Below, one piece after another: positions 1-11,017 of a stretch of 64,000 bases of DNA. Source of the stretch: Cellulophaga omnivescoria (GTDB lineage Bacteria > Bacteroidota > Bacteroidia > Flavobacteriales > Flavobacteriaceae); contig NZ_MDDP01000004.1 of the NCBI RefSeq assembly GCF_001999725.1, positions 238,974 through 302,973 on the forward strand, read 5' to 3'. The translations under genes were made by a program, and so were the position numbers. Numbering within the stretch: the first letter of the stretch is position 1; every line of letters starts with the position of its first letter. The notes under the pieces are model-generated. The model did no database searches and had not been told where the DNA came from. It saw only the letters and a program-made list of their open reading frames with translations.

Positions 1-3000
1 TTACGTATAACAATACCCACAGTGGTATTTGCACCAGGATTAAAAGTAACCGTACGGTTATGCCAATCATCTACATTTGTATTTTTAGGAATTTCTGCAG
101 TTGCAACACTAGAAATTACAGTACCAGAACCGTCTACCAGTTCTATTGTCATTTCTGGATTATTGCCGCTACTACCTACTTGCATTAAATTATATGCCCA
201 CAAAGAAAAAGTAATGTCTTGGTTTGGTAACACCTCTATACCTGTTCTAGACCATAGCACACCGTTTAAAACTGGCGCTGCATATACGTCTGAAAATGTA
301 CTAACATCAATAGCTAAGAAACGACCATCTGCTAAACCTGTATGATCATTAGGGCTTCTAAAGCTAGGAACCGGATTGGTTACAAAATTTGTAACTGTAT
401 ATTCTCCGTTTACTAAAATACCAGCCGGACCACGATTACAAGCTGTTTCTGCACCACTTTGCGGCTCATAACAATAATCAGATCCTATTTCTGCTATTTG
501 TGTAGTAGCACCTGCTCCAAAACTCTCATAAAACAATGTAGACTGGCTAGCTGTTAATGCACTTGCATAATCTACAGTAATAGTATGAGAACCATTAGTT
601 ACACCTGTAAAAATATTATTATCTGCTGGTGTATTATCTACTGTATTTAGTTTATAAACATATCTAAAGTCTGCTGTATTAGAAGGTGTTACAGTTATTG
701 TACCATCTCCAATACAATCATACGCAATATCAGTATTAAAAGTTGGTGCAGTAATTGGATCTGGAACCGTAATTTCCATCTCATAAGTACACCCTAAACT
801 ATCTCTTAAAACTAATTCATAATCTCCTGGAGCTAAATTTGCTGTATCTGTAGCACTAAAAGTACCTCCGCCGTTAAAGCTAAACTCATAAGTACCATTT
901 CCGCCATTAGGGTTTAGTATTTTTACCAAAGCACCTGCAGGGTTACAAGAAGCATCTTCAATAATAGCTGCAGAAGCTGTTAATCTAAACGGCTGATCTA
1001 TTTCATAATCTTCACTTACTATACAACCTGTATCTATTGTATCACCACTTGCATCCATAACTGTTATAGTATAAATACCTGCAGCTAAGTTGTTAAACTC
1101 ATTTACAGTTTGGTAATTTGTACCACCATCTAAACTATACCTGTAAGGAGCTGTACCACCAGTAACATTTACTGTTAATGTAGATGTTGCAGAATCTGCA
1201 CAAGTAATTGTGCTATGTGAAGCTGTAATTTCTGGTGTTCCTAAATCTTCAACTCTAACCGGAACAGATGTAGCATAACAACCATTATTATCTCTTACTA
1301 TAAAAACGTACTCACCTTCTTCATTAGGATAATAAGTTAAAGGCGAACCTCTATACCCAAATAAGAAACTAGTACTTTCTGTAAAGGCAGAATCTGGTAT
1401 AGAAGCTTCATCAGCATATAATGCAACACCGTCTTTACTCCAAATTGCCATTTCATAAACTGGACTAGGTAAACCGCCAGTAGGAGTTAAGTTTACTGTA
1501 CCCGCAGTACAAGTAATATTTGCCGTAGTAACAGCCCCTAACTTAAGTTCTTCTATTTCGCCTACAGTTATATCTTGAGAATTAAAACAACCATCTTGTG
1601 TAGTAGTAATTACTATATAATTACCAGCTGTAACACCTGTAAACTCATATGTATTATCATTCACAGTTGGATGATTACGTAATGGAGAACCATCACCTCC
1701 ATTAGAACCATCATCTAAACGTAGTTCATAACCATAATTAGGTAGTGCATTAGATGCCTGTACAGTTATTGTACCTCCATTATTACAATCTTCTGGAGTT
1801 GTAGTAATGTTAACAGTAAAAATATCTTCCCTAACACCAATATCTTCAGTTTCAAAAATACAAGCTCCATCTATAGGTGAGTTATCTGCAGGATTTAATT
1901 GCGTTACCTGTACTTTGTATGTACCTACAGTTGCAATATCAAAATTTGGTCCGTTGTTTGCAGAAAAAGGAACTACTACAGCTCCACTAACGGCATCTAT
2001 TAACTGAAAACCATATCCTGAACCTACATTGGTAATTCTAATATTACCATCTGTATCACATAATATATTTTTTGAGGTAAACTCTATATCTAATTCATTT
2101 TTATAAACTGTAAAATAAAAACGACTAAAACATCCACCAGTATAACTTACAACAACTCTATATTCACCGCTTTCTGTTGCAGTAAAATTATCTACATTAG
2201 AAACTGCGTTCCAAGTACAAGTTAAATTTTTATTTGCACAATCGTCACCAGCATCAGAACAGCTAGCATCATCCAATTTTTCCCAAGTAATACTTTCTGC
2301 GTCTGTAATACCCAGTTGTATTGTTGCCTCATCTGTAGCACCACACAGGTATATTTTTGGTAATAAACTACCGTCTATAGGGCACGTTGCTATTTCTCCC
2401 TGTAAATCATTATCTGGGTTAGTATCACTATTTACATAGTTAAAATAGTCTAATACTGGGTTTGTTTGCGTTGTACCAAAACGTTCTACAGTAATACGCT
2501 CTACTAAATTAGGGCAAGTACCATCTCCTGTTTTTTCTACAATAAAATTACCAATATCAGTTGTACGATATGTTCTTGGATCTGTATCTGGATCACCATC
2601 ATTTAAAACCGTATCACCAGCATCTACCACACCATTATTATTATTATCTAATACCCAGTTGTAAGATGTAAACCCTTCACCAGCTGTTAAAACTACAAAG
2701 TCTCCACATAGTTGAACTGTTCTAGCTTGGTTACAAGATGACAAGTCACTTAAAATTGAATTACTTGCTACTTCTGGATCTCTTGTACAAGCTCCAATAG
2801 AAGTTGCTCCTCCTTCATCTGTAAAAGTATTTGTGTTTACTGTTCCTTGGTAGGTAGAATACGCTATGTTTTCTAAAGTTGAAGAACAAGCTGCTACAAA
2901 CTCTGAACAATTAGCTGTAATAGATACTTTTATTCTTATTACATATTCTGTATCCCCTACTTCTACCAGATTATCTGGTACAGTAAAGTTTAATGTATGG

Positions 3001-6000
3001 TTAGCAATATCATGTGTATAAGTAACTCCAGGAGCACCAGAAACATCTACGCCATCTAAAATAACATTTTCTGGCAGTATATTTCTTATGGTATAGTTTG
3101 TAGCATCATCATCTCCTGTGTTTTGAAAACGCAGTACATATTGCATTGTTTGTCCTAAAGTTACATCATCACCATTAATATCGTTACCAGATAAATCTTC
3201 AACAGTATTACCTAATAAAATTTCTGGAGCTAAAACCTCTACATATGACGCTGCTATTACAGTACCATCTGTAGGATCTACAGCTGGTGTGCCTGCTCCA
3301 TAAACTCCATCATCTCCACCATCTGCATTATCATCTTTGTAATATTCATTAGCATCACTACAGCCATCACCATCACTATCTAAATCTAAATGATCTGGTA
3401 TACCGTCTCCATCTGTATCTAAATTAGCACAAAAACCAGAAAATGAATCTGTATTGTATGCTAAAAAGGCAATATCTGCATCATTAGATAATTCTAAACG
3501 TAAAAATGCAACATCTCCAATATTTGCTGCAGGTATACCAAATTCTGACAACTCTATAGTTGCTAAACGGTATTCTCTAGTTGTATTGGCAAAGAAAACA
3601 CTACCGTTAGGGTAGTAAACATCTAAATCATAAGAACCTACTACAGAAGATAACGCACCACTACCCGATGCTTGTACTTGTACTGCGTTACCTAAAGGAG
3701 CTCCGTTAGCATCATACAAGCTAATAACGTGCCCTGCTCCTCCTGGTTGTGCAATTTGGGTTAATAAAATATCTGGTATACCATCACCAACAGTAGTTGC
3801 TACAATTGGGTCTATCTCATAGGTCCAACTGTTTCCTATATTAGCTATACCAGTACCTAAATCTAAACTATTTTGACCGTTTGTTAATAATGGATTTAAT
3901 GGGTCTGTAGTTGGGTCTCCTACTACAGTTAACCCTAAAGCATTATTAACATCTCCATCATTTAGACTAGCCTCTATAGTCATTTCGCCATAAATATTGT
4001 TAGAAGGTGTTAAACCTAACCAATTAGATTCTGAAATGCTTAAATCTGAAGAACCATCATTATTAGTATCAATACCGTCCATTAACCCATTACTATTAGC
4101 ATCAAAAAGATCATCATCTATAACACCTGTAGAAAAAGTAGTTCCGCCAGATGTAAATGCCAATAACTCATGAGATAAATTTGGTCTAACAGTATTTGGA
4201 CTTGCTGAAGAACTTCTCCAAAAATCATTAAAATTGGTAAAGATTTCTGTTACAGATGTTCCTCCTTGTACTGTTGTTGAAGGAGAGGTAAATGTTACAT
4301 CACTAGAAATAGTACAAAGTTGTTCTACAGAATCATAAATTCCGTCATTATCATCATCTAAGTCAACAGAGTCTATAACTCCATCGTTATCATAGTCATT
4401 ATGTACAATAATTCTTGCTGTAGGACTATCTGTAGTAATATTAGTATCTGTTTGGTCTTGTGTATTTGTTACCGTATTTACCAAACTCACCAAAGGAAGA
4501 ATATCTATTTCATCTCCTCTAACTACCAGTTCTAATGTAGCAGTATCTCCACCATCTAATGTACCTATATTCCATACATTACCACTAAAACTACCAGTAA
4601 TTGTAAAGCTAGACACTAAGGTTAAGCCAGTAGGTATATTATCTGTTATTTGAAGATTTGTAAGTGGGCCAAGTCCTAAGTTACGTACTTTAATAGTAAA
4701 GGTTGCTGTTTCACCCTCTACAATCTCAGGTTTATCTACTGTTTTATCTAAAACAACATCCGGATCACAATACAATGCATCTATAGGCTGAGAATCATAT
4801 GTACAAGGACCTTTGGTACCTCTTACAAAAAATTCTCCAGCGCCAGATGGTGCATACGTAGGGCTGTTTGCTCCTGGTATAAGTACACCATCCTCATACC
4901 ACTGGTAAGCATCAAAATTACCTGTAGCTTCATATATTTCAGATCCTACAAAACAACCGCTACCTCCTCTAATTTCTAAAGTAACTTCTGGTACCGTATC
5001 AAAACCAGAAAAATATCCAGCAACACCTCTAGCTCCGTTATAACCAAAAAAACCAATAGCTACAGGACCAGTAGATTGTACACTTATATTACCATTTAAA
5101 TCTGGTATAAAAAATGTTTTCCAATCTGGTGTACCTGCAACAGGTACTGAGGCTGGCATAGATGTTATTTCTGTTCCGTTTTCAAAAACTTTAATATTGG
5201 CATCTGGAGTGTTAGTGGCTGCAATTATAGTTACACCACCTGTTACCGTAGTACCTGCCATATTTCTAATATCAGGAATATTATCCATATTATCTGGCAA
5301 CAAACAATTTACAGGCGCTACAAAGTTTAAACCTTGTGTATACACTTCCGCTGCACCGGCCATACATTGGTAAGCGTAGGCATCTTTAGATGTTTGTACA
5401 AACATATTTGCACCAACACTATTGCTAGAGTAATAACTACTTGGTATTTCAAAATAGTCTCCGTCATTAATTGTTGCTATTGGTGTTGTACTACCATTAA
5501 CATATATATTAGTATTGTCTGCTGTACCTATAATTAATGGAAATTCTGTAGTACCATTTGTACTACCATTACCTCTTACAAATACGTAATCTTTTCCTAA
5601 TTTATTTTCCGGTACAGGTTGATCTATACCTGCATCTCGGTTTGATGAACCTACCTGACGACCAAAGTTCATACCACCGTTACTAATTACAATATTTTTT
5701 GTTGATTTAATAGTGGCTCCTATCCAACCATCTCTTTGTGCTTGTGTAGGAGAGTTACCAACGTAAGCTTCAAAAACAAAAGATTCATTTGCATTTAATG
5801 TTATTTGGTACGTGTTATCTGTATGTCCGTCTACATCATTACCATTTCTAAAAACACAGTCTGGATCATACCCATATACATCTACTACGGTATTGTCTTC
5901 TGTTGCCATAATACCAAGTGTATTAGATTTAGATGAGTGCTGACCTAAGTTAGGTATACCTCCCCATTTAAAACTAGTACCCATAGCAACCCTACCCTTA

Positions 6001-6404
6001 GATGTTAAGGATGCAGCCTGTGCAGCAGAATATCCTCTATAGTTAACATAAAATTTATTTCCGCTGGGCGACTCAAATCGTAAACCACTGTTGTTTAAAA
6101 CAACACCCGTGTTTTCATTGGTAACCAAGGTAATATTATTATCTCCGTTAGCAAGTGTGTAAACAGCAGGACTAACATTAGAGATATTAAAAGTTGCAAT
6201 TGGCGTTGTATTTGTACCCCTATAAGCATTAACCGTAAAGGTAGTTGGCTCTGGCGTAGATAAATAAACAGCTTGTTGCTGCACAGCTTGGTTGTTTTGC
6301 CCTTGCTTTAGTGGCGGTAAATAATGTAAATCACTTAACTGAGCTTGAATGGAGAAACTAAAGCCTATTAGCAATAGAAATAAAATAAGTATTTTTTTGT
6401 TCAT
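1..6404 (-). CDS. Giant secreted adhesin-like protein, N-terminal 2134 residues (cut by window edge)
   Basis: The reading frame is open from ATG 6404 to the left edge, so the C-terminus is missing. It starts with a signal peptide (MNKKILILFLLLIGF..., cut after IQAQ). Residues about 25-430 resemble the IgGFc-binding-type N-terminal domain common in flavobacterial T9SS proteins (GRVAMGTSFKWGG, DNTVVDVYGYDPD). Next come an Ig-like stretch, a DUF11 domain (~545-660), a thrombospondin-type-3 calcium motif near 670 (DYDNDGVIDSVDLDDDNDG), another near 1000 (DTDGDGIPDHLDLDSDGDG), a second DUF11 domain (~1060-1150), and from about 1500 a run of SprB-like repeats (GGTAPYRYSLDGG, LAAGIYTITVMDASG). The family is exported by the T9SS and sits on the cell surface, often in gliding or attachment. 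A T9SS sorting domain is expected off-window but is not visible. The exact adhesive target is unknown. Confidence 0.9.
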   Translation of the reverse strand, partial: MNKKILILFLLLIGFSFSIQAQLSDLHYLPPLKQGQNNQAVQQQAVYLSTPEPTTFTVNAYRGTNTTPIATFNISNVSPAVYTLANGDNNITLVTNENTGVVLNNSGLRFESPSGNKFYVNYRGYSAAQAASLTSKGRVAMGTSFKWGGIPNLGQHSSKSNTLGIMATEDNTVVDVYGYDPDCVFRNGNDVDGHTDNTYQITLNANESFVFEAYVGNSPTQAQRDGWIGATIKSTKNIVISNGGMNFGRQVGSSNRDAGIDQPVPENKLGKDYVFVRGNGSTNGTTEFPLIIGTADNTNIYVNGSTTPIATINDGDYFEIPSSYYSSNSVGANMFVQTSKDAYAYQCMAGAAEVYTQGLNFVAPVNCLLPDNMDNIPDIRNMAGTTVTGGVTIIAATNTPDANIKVFENGTEITSMPASVPVAGTPDWKTFFIPDLNGNISVQSTGPVAIGFFGYNGARGVAGYFSGFDTVPEVTLEIRGGSGCFVGSEIYEATGNFDAYQWYEDGVLIPGANSPTYAPSGAGEFFVRGTKGPCTYDSQPIDALYCDPDVVLDKTVDKPEIVEGETATFTIKVRNLGLGPLTNLQITDNIPTGLTLVSSFTITGSFSGNVWNIGTLDGGDTATLELVVRGDEIDILPLVSLVNTVTNTQDQTDTNITTDSPTARIIVHNDYDNDGVIDSVDLDDDNDGIYDSVEQLCTISSDVTFTSPSTTVQGGTSVTEIFTNFNDFWRSSSASPNTVRPNLSHELLAFTSGGTTFSTGVIDDDLFDANSNGLMDGIDTNNDGSSDLSISESNWLGLTPSNNIYGEMTIEASLNDGDVNNALGLTVVGDPTTDPLNPLLTNGQNSLDLGTGIANIGNSWTYEIDPIVATTVGDGIPDILLTQIAQPGGAGHVISLYDANGAPLGNAVQVQASGSGALSSVVGSYDLDVYYPNGSVFFANTTREYRLATIELSEFGIPAANIGDVAFLRLELSNDADIAFLAYNTDSFSGFCANLDTDGDGIPDHLDLDSDGDGCSDANEYYKDDNADGGDDGVYGAGTPAVDPTDGTVIAASYVEVLAPEILLGNTVEDLSGNDINGDDVTLGQTMQYVLRFQNTGDDDATNYTIRNILPENVILDGVDVSGAPGVTYTHDIANHTLNFTVPDNLVEVGDTEYVIRIKVSITANCSEFVAACSSTLENIAYSTYQGTVNTNTFTDEGGATSIGACTRDPEVASNSILSDLSSCNQARTVQLCGDFVVLTAGEGFTSYNWVLDNNNNGVVDAGDTVLNDGDPDTDPRTYRTTDIGNFIVEKTGDGTCPNLVERITVERFGTTQTNPVLDYFNYVNSDTNPDNDLQGEIATCPIDGSLLPKIYLCGATDEATIQLGITDAESITWEKLDDASCSDAGDDCANKNLTCTWNAVSNVDNFTATESGEYRVVVSYTGGCFSRFYFTVYKNELDIEFTSKNILCDTDGNIRITNVGSGYGFQLIDAVSGAVVVPFSANNGPNFDIATVGTYKVQVTQLNPADNSPIDGACIFETEDIGVREDIFTVNITTTPEDCNNGGTITVQASNALPNYGYELRLDDGSNGGDGSPLRNHPTVNDNTYEFTGVTAGNYIVITTTQDGCFNSQDITVGEIEELKLGAVTTANITCTAGTVNLTPTGGLPSPVYEMAIWSKDGVALYADEASIPDSAFTESTSFLFGYRGSPLTYYPNEEGEYVFIVRDNNGCYATSVPVRVEDLGTPEITASHSTITCADSATSTLTVNVTGGTAPYRYSLDGGTNYQTVNEFNNLAAGIYTITVMDASGDTIDTGCIVSEDYEIDQPFRLTASAAIIEDASCNPAGALVKILNPNGGNGTYEFSFNGGGTFSATDTANLAPGDYELVLRDSLGCTYEMEITVPDPITAPTFNTDIAYDCIGDGTITVTPSNTADFRYVYKLNTVDNTPADNNIFTGVTNGSHTITVDYASALTASQSTLFYESFGAGATTQIAEIGSDYCYEPQSGAETACNRGPAGILVNGEYTVTNFVTNPVPSFRSPNDHTGLADGRFLAIDVSTFSDVYAAPVLNGVLWSRTGIEVLPNQDITFSLWAYNLMQVGSSGNNPEMTIELVDGSGTVISSVATAEIPKNTNVDDWHNRTVTFNPGANTTVGIVIR

Positions 6405-6704
6405 CAGATGGTATTTTGTTGTAACAACACTATAATTAATACTATCAAAAAGAACATTAAGTAGGCATAAATGCAATATTTTGTTGTAAAACAGCATTAG
6501 GTTGTTGCCACAATAACAATTGTGAACATCAAGAAAAATGAAAAGCTAAATTGATTTTTTAAAATATGTAAAAAACATCGGTGAATGCACTATTTTTAAG
6601 CACTACAAAGAAAATAAGGCAAAAAAAACACAGATGAATTTTATCGTATTTTAATAACTCTACATCTAAAATATTTCTTGCTTATAATCAAAAAATATAA
6701 TGCT
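6405..6704. other. Intergenic region between sugar symporter and giant adhesin
   Basis: 300 bases without a gene. It must carry the start signals of the adhesin on the minus strand, but I see no perfect TAnnTTTG element. It holds an exact 13-base direct repeat (TATTTTGTTGTAA at 6412-6424 and 6477-6489) and a perfect 6-4-6 inverted repeat CACAAT-AACA-ATTGTG at 6509-6524. No convincing terminator for the symporter gene is visible. Confidence 0.6.
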
Positions 6705-8120
6705 TTATACTTTCCAAATATCATTCATTTCCTCTAAAGTTTTTCCTTTGGTTTCTGGAATAAACTTATACACAAAAAACGCCGCTAAAATGGCCATAAC
6801 TCCATACACCCAATATGCAAAACCGTGATTAAATTTCTCTACTAAATAACTGTTTTTATCCATCATAGGAAACGTCCACGAAACAAAATAATTTGCTATC
6901 CATTGTGCCGCTACTGCTACAGCTAAGGCTTTACCTCTAATGCTATTAGGAAAAATTTCTGATAAAAGAACCCAAGCCACAGGTCCCCAACTCATTGCAA
7001 AACCAGCTACATATACCAACATACAAACCAATGCAAACACTCCCAAAGATGTAGTATAAAATGCTGTTCCTAGGGCTAACATAGCAATAGCCATACTTAC
7101 AGCACCAATAATCATTAACGGTTTTCTGCCAAATTTATCTACCGTTTGTATGGCTAACACTGTAAAAAGTAAATTAATAGCACCCACAATTATAGTTTGC
7201 AACAATGCTACATCTGTACCAGAGCCCATACTTTTAAAAATTTCTGGCGCATAATATAGCACTACATTAATACCAACAAATTGCTGAAAAACGGATAGTA
7301 AAACACCTATTATAATAATAGGTACGCCATATGAAAATAACTTTGCAGAGTGGTTAGTAACTGTACTTTTTATTTGATTTAAGATTACTGGAGCATTATC
7401 TACACCGTTAACTTTAATTAATACATCTAATGCTTTTTTAGGGTTAGATTTTAAAACCAAAAATCTTGGGGTGTCTGGCACAAAAAGTAAAAAAAATAGA
7501 AACAAACTTGCAGGTATTATTTCTGATGCAAACATCCAACGCCAACCAAGGGTATTTAACCAAATATTATCTCCTTGACTAGATATATAGTAATTGACAA
7601 AATATACAACCAACATACCAAATATTATAGCAAACTGATTCATTGAAACCAACTTTCCTCTTTTATTAGCTGGAGCAATTTCTGCAATGTACAAAGGTGA
7701 TAACATAGACGCTAAACCAACACCTATACCTCCAATAATACGGTATAGGATAAAAATATACATAAAAGTATGGTCTGCCTCTCCTATTGGTTTTACAAAC
7801 AGCTCTGGCATAGCAGAACCTAAGGCTGATATTAAAAACAAAGTAGCTGCTAAGATTAACCCTTTTTTTCTTCCAAGTATTTTACTTATTAGACCACCAA
7901 AAACACCACCAATTATACACCCTATTAATGCGCTAGACACTAAAAAACCTAGTCTTGCATTAGAGGCAGTTTCAGACAAGCCAAATGGTAGCACAAAAAA
8001 CTGTTCTAAAGAACTTACAGTTCCAGATATTACTGCTGTATCATATCCAAATAGGAGTCCGCCTAAAGTAGCTACCAAGGTTAACTTCCATAAAAAAAAG
8101 GTATTAGTAGAGGTCTTCAT
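6705..8120 (-). CDS. MFS sugar:H+ symporter, probably D-xylose (XylE-like)
   Basis: 471 residues with about 12 membrane segments and the signatures of the sugar-porter family: GYDTAVISG in helix 1, GRKKG in loop 2-3, VPDTPRFLV after helix 6, DKFGRKPLMIIGA in loop 8-9 and PETKGKTLEE at the C-terminus. Members import hexoses or xylose into the cytoplasm with protons. It lies last in the regulator-xylulokinase-isomerase run, 83 bases after the isomerase stop, so D-xylose is the likely substrate. A strong hairpin between isomerase and this gene may lower or condition its expression. Substrate is inferred from context; the family call is firm. Confidence 0.93.
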   Translation of the reverse strand: MKTSTNTFFLWKLTLVATLGGLLFGYDTAVISGTVSSLEQFFVLPFGLSETASNARLGFLVSSALIGCIIGGVFGGLISKILGRKKGLILAATLFLISALGSAMPELFVKPIGEADHTFMYIFILYRIIGGIGVGLASMLSPLYIAEIAPANKRGKLVSMNQFAIIFGMLVVYFVNYYISSQGDNIWLNTLGWRWMFASEIIPASLFLFFLLFVPDTPRFLVLKSNPKKALDVLIKVNGVDNAPVILNQIKSTVTNHSAKLFSYGVPIIIIGVLLSVFQQFVGINVVLYYAPEIFKSMGSGTDVALLQTIIVGAINLLFTVLAIQTVDKFGRKPLMIIGAVSMAIAMLALGTAFYTTSLGVFALVCMLVYVAGFAMSWGPVAWVLLSEIFPNSIRGKALAVAVAAQWIANYFVSWTFPMMDKNSYLVEKFNHGFAYWVYGVMAILAAFFVYKFIPETKGKTLEEMNDIWKV

Positions 8121-8158
8121 AGGTTTAAAAAGGTTAGTTGGTTATGTATATGACTACA

Positions 8159-8198
8159 AAAAAGGTGTAAACCATTTTATTTAAGTTTACACCTTTTT
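8159..8198 (-). terminator. Hairpin between xylose isomerase and symporter genes (terminator or attenuator)
   Basis: Perfect 14-bp inverted repeat: left arm 8159-8172 (AAAAAGGTGTAAAC), right arm 8185-8198, loop of 12 bases. Read on the minus strand it ends in a T run, as a Rho-independent terminator does. Because A and T runs flank both arms it would look similar in either direction. Lying inside an apparent operon, it may give partial termination and less transporter than enzyme mRNA, or protect the upstream mRNA 3' end. Confidence 0.8.
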
Positions 8199-8203
8199 AC
8201 TTA

Positions 8204-9529
8204 TTATATATACTGATTTACGATGTTTTCAAACAATTCTTGTTTTCCACTAATTAAATCTAATTCGCCATTTTCTAGTGCTATTTTATGTAAATCTTGA
8301 AGGTTTAATTTTCCATCTTCAAACTCCTTACCTTTTCCTGAATCAAAAGAGGCATAACGTTTTTTTCTAAGCTCATCATAAGTAGAAGAAGTTATAATTT
8401 TATCTGCTGTTAGTAATGCTCTTGCAAAGGTATCTGCTCCTCCAATATGAGCTAAAAATACGTCTTCTAAATCTGTAGAATTTCTTCTAATTTTAGCATC
8501 AAAATTAACACCACCACCTTGCAAGCCTCCAGACTTTAAAAATACCAGCATTGCCTCTGTAGTTTCTTGTATATTATTAGGAAATTGGTCTGTATCCCAA
8601 CCGTTTTGGTAATCACCACGGTTAGCATCAATACTACCAAGCATACCTTCGTTGGCTGCAACTTGCAACTCATGCTGAAAAGTGTGTTGTGCCAAAGTAG
8701 CGTGGTTTACCTCTATATTAATTTTAAAATCTTTATCTAAGCCATACTTACGTAAAAAACCAATTGCCGTAGCCGAATCAAAATCGTATTGATGTTTCAT
8801 TGGTTCCATAGGTTTTGGCTCAATAAAAAACGTTCCTTTAAACCCTTGAGATCTTGCATAATCTTTAGCTGTAGTTAAAAACTGCGCCATATGGTCTAAT
8901 TCTCTGCCCATATCTGTATTTAACAAAGACATATAACCTTCTCTACCACCCCAAAACACATAGTTTTCTCCGTTTAAAGCAATGGTAGTGTCTAATGCTA
9001 ACTTTACTTGTGCTCCTGCCCTGGCAACCACATTAAAATCTGGATTAGTAGCAGCACCATTCATATACCTTGGGTTAGAAAAACAGTTTGATGTTCCCCA
9101 AAGTAACTTCACTTTTGAAGCTTCCATTTTATCCTTTAGATAATCTGTAATACTATGAATTCTTTTTTCAGACTCTACTAAAGTTGAACCTTCATTAATC
9201 AAATCAAAATCGTGAAAACAATAATAATCAAATCCCATTTTTGTTATAAATTCAAAAGCTGCATCTGCTTTATCTTTTGCTGCTTGTAATGGGTCTGATG
9301 AAGAGTCCCAAGGAAAATTTTGAGTTCCAGGTCCAAAAGGATCAGAACCTTGACCGCAGAAAGTATGCCAATACGCAATGGCAAATTTAAAATGCTCTTT
9401 CATTGTTTTACCAGCAACAACTTGGTCTGGATTATAGTATTTAAATGCTAATGGGTTTGCTGAGTCTTTACCTTCAAACTTTATATCTCCTATGCCTTTA
9501 AAGTATTCTTTATTGCCAATTAATGCCAT
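8204..9529 (-). CDS. xylA: Xylose isomerase
   Basis: 441 residues, the normal length of the long (type II) class. It converts D-xylose to D-xylulose in the cytoplasm with two divalent metal ions. Landmarks match the E. coli enzyme with an offset of about 5: catalytic H106 and D109 (CFHDFDL), FWGGREG at 192-198, metal ligand E237 and K239 ([16 protein letters not shown]), E273 and H276 ([12 protein letters not shown]), and D301, D312, D314 ([17 protein letters not shown]). The gene starts one base after the xylulokinase stop, so the two are co-transcribed and probably translationally coupled. All key residues are present. Confidence 0.98.
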   Translation of the reverse strand: MALIGNKEYFKGIGDIKFEGKDSANPLAFKYYNPDQVVAGKTMKEHFKFAIAYWHTFCGQGSDPFGPGTQNFPWDSSSDPLQAAKDKADAAFEFITKMGFDYYCFHDFDLINEGSTLVESEKRIHSITDYLKDKMEASKVKLLWGTSNCFSNPRYMNGAATNPDFNVVARAGAQVKLALDTTIALNGENYVFWGGREGYMSLLNTDMGRELDHMAQFLTTAKDYARSQGFKGTFFIEPKPMEPMKHQYDFDSATAIGFLRKYGLDKDFKINIEVNHATLAQHTFQHELQVAANEGMLGSIDANRGDYQNGWDTDQFPNNIQETTEAMLVFLKSGGLQGGGVNFDAKIRRNSTDLEDVFLAHIGGADTFARALLTADKIITSSTYDELRKKRYASFDSGKGKEFEDGKLNLQDLHKIALENGELDLISGKQELFENIVNQYI

Positions 9530-9530
9530 A

Positions 9531-11015
9531 TTATTTATGTTTTAAAATTGTTTCTAATTCGTATTTCCATTTTTCATATGCCTTAACATAAGACAATTTA
9601 TCCTCTAATGGTTTGTATGTTTTTACAAGGTCGTTAGCAGTACTATTATTTTTAAAATCTGTAAAATCGCCATCAATTACGCCTGCTGCCCTTGCTGCAC
9701 CAACTGCTCCCGTTGTATTGTATATTTCTATTTCAAAGCCAATTAATGTAGCCACTGTAGTAGAGAAAATTTCGGATCTAAATAAGTTGTCATTACCTGC
9801 TCTAATAACATTAATAGCAGTATTATCATCTTTTAAAATTTGCATTCCGTAAGCAAAAGAAAAAGCAATACCTTCTAATGCCGCTCTATATAAATGGGCG
9901 TTTGTATGTTTGTTTAGGTTTAGATTACAAAAATGAGTCCCTATAGTTTTGTTATTAAACATACGTTCTGCACCATTACCAAAAGGTATTAAGCTTAACC
10001 CATTAGACCCCACAGAAATTTTAGAGGCCATTTTATTCATTTCATCATAACTATTAACCCCTAAATTATCTTTTAGCCAACGGTATTGAATTCCGGCTCC
10101 GTTTATATTTAAGAGTTTACCTAACACAGGCTTTTTTTGTGTATAATTAACGTGAGCAAAATGGTTAATTCTAGATGTTTCTTTAGACTGCAGCTTATTT
10201 GTTACCGCATATACAACTCCAGATGTACCACCAGTTGCAGCAACTTCTCCGTGTTTTAATACATTAAGTGATAATGCATTATTAGGCTGGTCACCTGCTC
10301 TATAATTAATAGGTATACCAACAGGTAACCCTGATGCAATTGATGCTCTTTTAGTTACGAGACCCTGGCTTGTAAAATTTGATACAATTGTTGGTGTTAA
10401 GTCTTCATTTATATTATAATGCTCTAATAAAAATGAAGCCAACTCATCATTTTTAAAATCCCACAAAATTCCTTCAGACAATCCGTTTTTTGTTGTGTTA
10501 ACTTCTCCCGTAAACTGCATTGCAATAAAATCTCCCGGAAGCATATATTTATAAATTTTATTGTAAACATCTGGTTCATTATCTCTAACCCATTTTAATT
10601 TAGATGCCGTAAAATTTGCAGGTGAATTTAAAAGCCTTGTTGCACATTTATGTTTACCAATTTCTATAAATGCCTTTTCTCCAATTTCTACAGCCCTACT
10701 ATCGCACCAAATAATAGCATTACGTAAAGGGTTTAAGTCTTTATCTACAACTACTAAACCGTGCATTTGGTAAGAAATACCTATTGCAGATATTTTAGAT
10801 GCGTTAATACCAGATTCTTTAATTGCCCGTTTTGTAGCATTGCATACGTGTTTCCACCATTCATTAGGATCTTGTTCTGCCCAATTTGGTTGATGAGCAA
10901 TAATTTCCATTTCGGTTTCTGGTTCATTAACAACAATTATTTGTTTACCTGTATCTGTATCTACCAATGCTGCTTTAACTGATGAACTACCAATATCATA
11001 CCCTATATAATACAT
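9531..11015 (-). CDS. xylB: Xylulokinase
   Basis: 494 residues of the FGGY carbohydrate kinase family. It phosphorylates D-xylulose to D-xylulose 5-phosphate, feeding the pentose phosphate pathway. The N-terminal phosphate-binding loop ([17 protein letters not shown]), the substrate region [10 protein letters not shown], the second-domain ATP site [10 protein letters not shown] and the [13 protein letters not shown] helix are all present. The gene begins two bases after the regulator stop and ends one base before xylose isomerase, which fixes the xylulose rather than another ketose as the likely substrate. Confidence 0.96.
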   Translation of the reverse strand: MYYIGYDIGSSSVKAALVDTDTGKQIIVVNEPETEMEIIAHQPNWAEQDPNEWWKHVCNATKRAIKESGINASKISAIGISYQMHGLVVVDKDLNPLRNAIIWCDSRAVEIGEKAFIEIGKHKCATRLLNSPANFTASKLKWVRDNEPDVYNKIYKYMLPGDFIAMQFTGEVNTTKNGLSEGILWDFKNDELASFLLEHYNINEDLTPTIVSNFTSQGLVTKRASIASGLPVGIPINYRAGDQPNNALSLNVLKHGEVAATGGTSGVVYAVTNKLQSKETSRINHFAHVNYTQKKPVLGKLLNINGAGIQYRWLKDNLGVNSYDEMNKMASKISVGSNGLSLIPFGNGAERMFNNKTIGTHFCNLNLNKHTNAHLYRAALEGIAFSFAYGMQILKDDNTAINVIRAGNDNLFRSEIFSTTVATLIGFEIEIYNTTGAVGAARAAGVIDGDFTDFKNNSTANDLVKTYKPLEDKLSYVKAYEKWKYELETILKHK

Positions 11016-11017
11016 AC

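Noticed and set aside
22..6404. Plus-strand ORFs of 66-107 codons (22-345, 1807-2007, 5334-5537)
   Set aside because: All are antisense to the long adhesin frame and have no recognisable content.
7687..8184. 165-codon plus-strand ORF over the symporter start
   Set aside because: It is antisense to a well-supported transporter, has a Pro/Ile/Lys-rich composition typical of shadow frames, and ends inside the hairpin.
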